This document shows positions 58,505-64,000 of a stretch of 64,000 nt of DNA, one piece after another (position 1 is the first letter of the stretch; the number at the start of each line of letters is the position of its first letter). The notes beneath the pieces were generated by a model. It was not told the origin of the DNA and ran no database searches. It was given only the letters and a program-made list of their open reading frames with translations. The stretch is from Fremontodendron californicum. Lineage: Eukaryota > Streptophyta > Magnoliopsida > Malvales > Malvaceae. The stretch covers positions 10,139,241 through 10,203,240 of the forward strand of contig JAULJL010000010.1 of the NCBI GenBank assembly GCA_030761205.1. The letters run 5' to 3'. The translations under genes were made by a program, and so were the position numbers.

Positions 58505-59045
58505 CAGGTTAATGAAAAATTATAATTTTGAAGATAAAATAATTCAATGTAAATTTTAATCTTTTTTATTTATTATCAAATAAATTCATTTAACCAAAGT
58601 CTTACAATATAATTAGAATTCTTAATTGTAAATGTGATAAATCTTACTAATAATAAAAAATATTTAAAATGGAAAAATTAGAAATATAATGAACAACAAT
58701 GAGTATTTTGATCAGTTCAAGAGATTCAAATAATTAAAATTTGCATTAACATTTAAAATTAGATTAATATAACTTTTTATTTTTATTTTTTCAGGTTAAT
58801 GAAAAATTATAATTTTGAAGATAAAATAATTCAATTTAAAATTTAATCTTTTTTATTTATCATCAAATAAATTCATTTAACCAAAGTCTTTCAATAGAAT
58901 TAATATTTTTATATATAAATATGATAAATTTATTAATAATAAAAATTATTTAAAATGGCAAAATTAGTAATATAATGAATAACAATGGGTATTTTGATCG
59001 GTTCAAAAGATTTTTCACATTCGTACTTTTTATATATATTATATA
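58505..59045. repeat. 287-bp tandem pair, related to 19195-19510
   Basis: caggttaatgaaaaattata starts at 58505 and again at 58792. The second copy ends with cacattcgtacttttt, as does the copy at 19195-19510. The nature of the repeat is unknown. Confidence 0.75.
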
Positions 59046-60058
59046 TTATAGATATATATTATAAATTATAGATAAATTATATATATTATAGATCATTTAC
59101 TTTTCAAATCATATTAGATTAATCTTACATCAATTTCTAATTATTTGTTTTCTCTTTTTTGAAAGAAAAAGATAAAATGAAGACCCTAGCTTGTTGAATG
59201 CTTGATCCATTTGGTGTCTTAGATTTTTACAAATATAAAGAAGTAAAAAGAGAGAGGGGGGAATCAAACCTTAGACCTCAAATTTTGTAAGGAAGAGTAA
59301 CGATCAATATATCAAGAAATTAAGTCTAAGTTAGTTAATTGATTAATTAATTAAAGTTAGTATCTCTACTCGAAAAAATTTAGTACGTACTAAACCAAAT
59401 TTATGTCATAATTTTAAATGAAAACACCTTTTTAGATGTATAATTTAAGTAATTATAATTAGAAGTATCCATGCCAATCTACTATGTTTTTCTTTTCGAA
59501 AAACCAAAATCGACTTCGATCCTACGTATCCATATATAAATTTTATCTATAATATTTTAAAAATATGTTTTAAAATAAAAATTAAATAAATATAAATGAA
59601 TTTGTTAAGGAATCTTTATCTTGGAGGAGTTTAGAAATAATGTATGCTTGTTAATTATTCTTGATCCATGCGTTTCTTTTAAGTACATAAGAAAATATTG
59701 AATTTTCACAGTGAAAGTTAGATGATGGTAGCCTTTCCTTGGTTCTATAAATTTAACTTTCTTTCTAAATTAAAATATCAAATTCAGATAATTTGGTTCC
59801 AAGTTATTATTGTGACCATCTGTCTGTCTGTCTTTGCTGAGCATATTATTAGTCATTTTGAAATTTACTTGGATCACCAATTTTGCATGGGTGTCATTAT
59901 ATATATCAAGCAATTTTAGCATTAATTTTGTATGTGGCTCTCATTTAATATTGTAAATAAAAAAAGAAAACAACAAAAACCAAACCCAACCGCCCAAATT
60001 TGGATATGAAAGAGAAATAGAGCAGAGCAGAGCAAAGCAGAGCAGAGCAGAGCAAGCA
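59046..60058 (+). promoter_or_regulatory. Upstream region and 5' UTR of the TPR gene
   Basis: AT-rich DNA with a TATATATAT run at 59898-59906 that may be the TATA box. The end (about 60018-60055) is an AGAGC/AGCAG microsatellite directly before the ATG and so probably within the 5' UTR. 59046-59700 shows nothing recognisable. Confidence 0.4.
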
Positions 60059-62828
60059 ATGGGTATGGATGCATGCAAAGCACCAATTTCCCATATCCTT
60101 TCTTCACCAAATCCTGAGACTAAAACCCTAAAAAAAAACCCACTGTTAAACCTTGAAACAACCAGCACCAGCAGGCGCTTCCTCCTCTTCTCCCTCCCTC
60201 TTTCCACTCTTATCCTTCCAAGCTGTAGCAGTACCATTGTCCTTGGCAGTAGTAAATTACTTCAGCCCAGCTTGATGGGTGCTTTAGCTGCGAGTTTTGA
60301 GGCGGTGAGCCAGGCTGAGAGAGACGCCAGCACCCTCATTACTCGGAGAGTATCTGAAGCTGTGGAGTTGTTGGAGAGAGGGAAGGAGTTGCAGGCTCAG
60401 GGTGACTTTCCCAAAGCTCTTCAATTCTTTACTTTGGTAACCACCAATTACTCTATAAAATGCTAATTTGGGTTCATTTTTGTTGGGCTTGGACTTAGTT
60501 TCATACTTTTAGGCTGCATTTGGTATAATTTGGCCACCCAACTATACATCTCTTTCATACAAGCATATTAATTTGCAATATCTCAAGTCACAGATTCTGA
60601 CTCTACAAGTTTTTTGTACACTTCCAATAGTTTTTCTTCTTTCTTTGTAATGGTTTTCTTGAACTTTTAATGTCAATTCAATGAATTAGAAATTATATAT
60701 ATCTTTAACAATTACCATCATGATTCTTGATTTATTTTGTGTATTTGAAATTAAATTCAGCTGCCTTCTGCTCTCATCTATGTCATATGTTTATGCATCT
60801 TGGAAATCAGGTCATTCAAATTGTAGTTATAGAACATAAAATATCAGTTAAGCTTCTATGTTTCATTTTGGTTCTCAGAAGTTGTGTACCATCCAGTAAT
60901 ATCTGCATGGAACTAAGAATATTTGCATACAGTACTAAGCTATGTTATTTAGACTCTTCATTTTTTTCCAAGGTAGCCGTGTCCAACACATATTCGGACA
61001 TGGATATGGGGTTATGATCTTTCAAATATATGAAAAAACTTAGAAAAAAATTGATCATGCCCATGTTGGACATATATTCATATCTGACACTCATCTCGAC
61101 ATAAGTACTAAGAGAAAGTGGTATAGAGAACATGAATGTTCAAAAGATCAGGAGAGTGTTTTTAAGTCAATATTGCTGTTATTTATAGCAGTTTGCCTTG
61201 GAGGATTTCTTATGACCAATAGTATTTACTCATTTTATTCATTTGCCTCCAATATTTGGTGCTTCAGGCATCATTTCTCCCTCTTGTTTTTCTTTCAACT
61301 TTTCTAAACAAACAAACAAAAAAAAAAAAAATAGAATAAGGTTTCATTTAGGAACTTGAATTTGAATAAAGGGTTTTGGATTTCAAATTTAGTATAAATT
61401 GTGTGATAAAAAACATGACTTTAACGATTATTTTCAAATTCATGGATTTGTTGGATACCTATTTAGTGGTGAATTTAAATACCTATATAAATTTATGAAT
61501 TTTAAATTCATCTTCTCATGTCCTGTCAAATATGTAGATATATTGAATCAAAACTAATTTCTCCAGTGTGTGCATTTCATTCTCATAATTTATATAACAA
61601 TCCCAATCCAAATCCACATCCACTCTCCCAAATTCATGTTCCAAACAGAGCAAAAAAACAACAAACTTCAAGATTTTCTAACTATTCCACCTGTCAGCCT
61701 GATAATTTGTTTCTGGGGAATTGATTGACTGGGACATTTACATTCTAGAATGGAAACTGATTCATTCCTCCAATCAGAAAAATGACTGAGCATGGTGCTG
61801 GCCATTACGGATAATCTGGATATGATAAATGTCATGTAAGTTTCATAACTAAGAAATAATCTAATTTAATTCTATGCCATAAGGCATCTCTGTCCTTTGC
61901 ATACTACATTTCATTGCAAAAGGTGTTTATTTGTTTTGATTCCAATACTCAGAAAATTGCTGCAGAAGTTATGAGGAACCTATCATGTTAAATACATGCA
62001 TGAATATGTATTATTTTTGATGCACCTCTGATGCCTATGCACTTTGACAACACGCTAGTTCTTTGAAAATTGGGGTCTAATTTCTCAATGTTAATCTTCT
62101 TGTATTGTTATTAAACACTGTACTTCTTTTGTTAACTTTGTAGCACATTTATTCTGCTTCTTTGGATGGTCAAATATTAAGCTTTCATATATCCAAAAAA
62201 GAAAGTTGTGGTGCAGGGCATGTGAATAAATTTTCATCACTTGCGAACCTGAAGTTTAGCTCAGTTGGTTCATACAGCCACCCTTAAGAGATGGCATCCA
62301 GTAGGTTTTGGGTTTGAATCCCAACATCTGCAACCCCTTCCCTATCCCCAGGCTGCGGCCTCCTTTTATGAGGTTGCTTACTTCTAAATCTGCTTTCAGG
62401 TGGTTGAGAATTATAAAGATTTTGCATTCTCAGACTATGCAAGAGTAGGGAGGGCATTGGCCTTATATGAGGTTGGAGACAGAGAAGAAGCTATTGCAGA
62501 GATGGAGGATGTTTCAATATCTTTAAAGGGATATCCAGGTACTACTATCAAAGAGTTTGAATTCACAGGATATTGAAGATTAGGAAGCTTTTTATGGGTT
62601 CCATCCATGTTTTCGCATTTTATATGTTTGGCTTTCTCTGCAGAAGTACATGCAGCTCTTGCTGCAGCCTTATATGTGGATAAACATGCACCATTGCTAG
62701 CAGAAAATCAATTCGCAATTGCAACTCTACTTGATCCCCACTTTACTGATCTCTCATACGTGATAGAAACGAAGCATTGGCCACCAAGTTTGGTTAGTTC
62801 CTTGAAGCATTTCATCACACTTTCCTAG
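60059..62828 (+). CDS. TPR-like protein, probably chloroplast thylakoid lumen
   Basis: Three exons: 60059-60436, 62400-62538 and 62644-62828, with gt/ag borders (donors ttg|gtaacc and cag|gtacta), 233 residues. Residues 1-~38 are Ser/Thr/Lys-rich like a chloroplast transit peptide. RR at 39-40 is followed by a hydrophobic stretch (FLLFSLPLSTLILPSCSS), which resembles a bipartite, twin-arginine-type lumen signal. Two TPR-like units follow: about 98-126 (VSEAVELLERGKELQAQGDF) and 136-165 (YARVGRALALYEVGDREEAI). The C-terminus has HAALAAALYVDKHAPLLAEN. It belongs to a small plant family of lumenal TPR proteins with scaffold-type roles; the exact function is unknown. Intron 1 (1963 nt) contains a SINE. 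No lesion is seen. Confidence 0.85.
62245..62386 (+). mobile_element. tRNA-derived SINE in intron 1 of the TPR gene
   Basis: A-box TAGCTCAGTTGG (62257-62268) and B-box-like GGTTTGAATCC (62311-62321, one mismatch to consensus), 42 bases apart, as in the tRNA-type head of plant SINEs. A non-tRNA body of ~65 bases follows. It is not a functional tRNA because no cloverleaf can be made. It ends about 13 bases before the exon 2 acceptor. Confidence 0.6.
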
Positions 62829-64000
62829 AGATTTGTGTTGAATATTAAAGCATAATAATACATATGGCAAATTGTTATCATGAACAGCATTTTCTGCTTC
62901 AATTTATACTAGATAGATTTGTAATATTTCATTAATTTATGATTTTGGTGAAAAATGAAACTATGTATATACACATTCAGCTGATACTTTCCCCATCCAT
63001 GCTAGCTCTTTCCAACTTTTTTTTTGGATAATGTTTTCTTCTGCTGAGTGTATGAAAAGAAACATGTAAAACGTTGTCACCATGTTTATAAAGTGAAGAC
63101 TGGAGACACAGAGATTCCGTAATTTTCTTCTTTCATGTAGCTTCTAAATTGTCTTGTTAGCCTAAATACGATGTTTGAAGATTTTTGAACCCATCTGGTT
63201 CAACAAGCTAGTCTCATCAAAATTTTTATGATTATAATTATAATTATTATATTTTAGGGTAAGGTGTTCAAAATATTAAAAAAAAAAAAATTTTGATCGC
63301 AATAACCGCAATGATGCGATTACGTTCACAACCGCAATAAACACGCAACGATTGAAAACGCGTTTACAATTGCAATTTATAAGAACTGCATTCTTCTTTT
63401 TGAATTATCCACAGTTCGTATGCTCCTTAAACAGGTTCTGGTTTTCCACTTGAATCATTGAAGGTAAGAACCAAATTTACTAGTGAAAATTGTGATCAGA
63501 CGGTTGATGCAACTTTTGGTTGATTTTCAAGAAAAAATGCAAGGCTTTTGTGTGGACTCTGTTCCATTACAATGGAAGTTTGATTAGAAGTCCTTGAACC
63601 CTTGCATTGCAACATCAAGAATCTTTATGGCTTTTTTAAAAATAAAAAAAAAAATTAGACAGAATCAGGAAATCAGGCTAATTACAGCTATTTTAAAATA
63701 TGATTATCATGAAATTGCATTGCCCCCACTCAATGTACTTTTCTGTCAACTTTTTTGTTGCGGGAGACAATTTTGTAGGTGCTCTATAGTAGGGTATCTT
63801 TTGTTCTTCCGCATAATAAGCAGTGTTGCTGTTATCAATGCTTGAAATTGCAGGCACCCAACTTTTGACCTTGTTCAAAAGTAGATTTATTAGGTTAGGA
63901 TTTTCATTATTTTTTTATCTATTATTATTCGATACAATTTTAATCATTATTTATCATTATAGTTTTTATAATTTATAGGTGAATCATATATATAAAAGTG
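62829..64000 (+). other. 3' UTR and intergenic DNA after the TPR gene
   Basis: The 3' UTR probably includes AATAATACAT near 62853. 63290-63375 contains short CGCAAT/ACCGCAAT repeats that may be a small element fragment. No further gene is recognised to the window end. Confidence 0.5.

Noticed and set aside
59941..60237. Minus-strand ORFs opposite exon 1 of the TPR gene
   Set aside because: Shadows of the exon and of the AGAGC microsatellite.
62257..62321. tRNA gene suggested by A- and B-box motifs
   Set aside because: No acceptor stem or cloverleaf can be formed; better explained as a SINE head.

Overview
This window is plant nuclear DNA, almost certainly from a eudicot. It holds two spliced host genes of typical plant type: the end of a RABC1/Rab18-class GTPase on the left, and a complete thylakoid-lumen-type TPR gene on the right. 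About 54 kb of transposable elements lie between them. Nothing prokaryotic is present (no operons, ribosome binding sites or CRISPR). The species cannot be named from this sequence.

Layout. 1-2433 holds the last introns and last two exons of the RABC1-like gene, plus two probable MITE remnants. 3098-17186 is a 14.1-kb Ty3/gypsy element of the Tat lineage (element 1, minus strand). It has 1131-bp LTRs, the target duplication GGGTG, a damaged gag-pol with a second archaeal-type RNase H, and an intact antisense gene of 929 codons with a plant mobile domain (PMD). That antisense gene appears to have its own TATA box and a spliced leader. Its leader intron contains pieces of at least two captured host genes. 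17278-18712 is a long foldback repeat built from 65-bp hairpin units, with a hAT-type MITE inserted in its loop. A second such MITE follows.

20509-57857 is a giant Ogre/Tat-like element (element 2, minus strand; target duplication ATCGC; 4.76-kb LTRs; tRNA-Arg-type primer site). Its 5' LTR is split at 35374/54153 by element 3 (35375-54152, plus strand; target duplication AACCC; 4.77- and 4.81-kb LTRs), a member of the same family in the opposite orientation. Each carries gag but no recognisable protease, reverse transcriptase, RNase H or integrase, so both look like very large non-autonomous TR-GAG-type elements that depend on a partner for replication. The two relatives differ in blocks: the core promoter part of the LTR, the nucleocapsid end of gag, an additional gag-like gene found only in element 3, and unrelated satellite arrays near their 3' ends.

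57863-64000 returns to host DNA: AT-rich spacer with a repeat also found on the other side of the insertions, then the TPR gene (60059-62828, three exons) with a tRNA-derived SINE next to its exon 2 acceptor. Order of events: element 2 inserted into host DNA, then element 3 into element 2. Paired LTRs are nearly identical by eye in all three elements, so all are recent.
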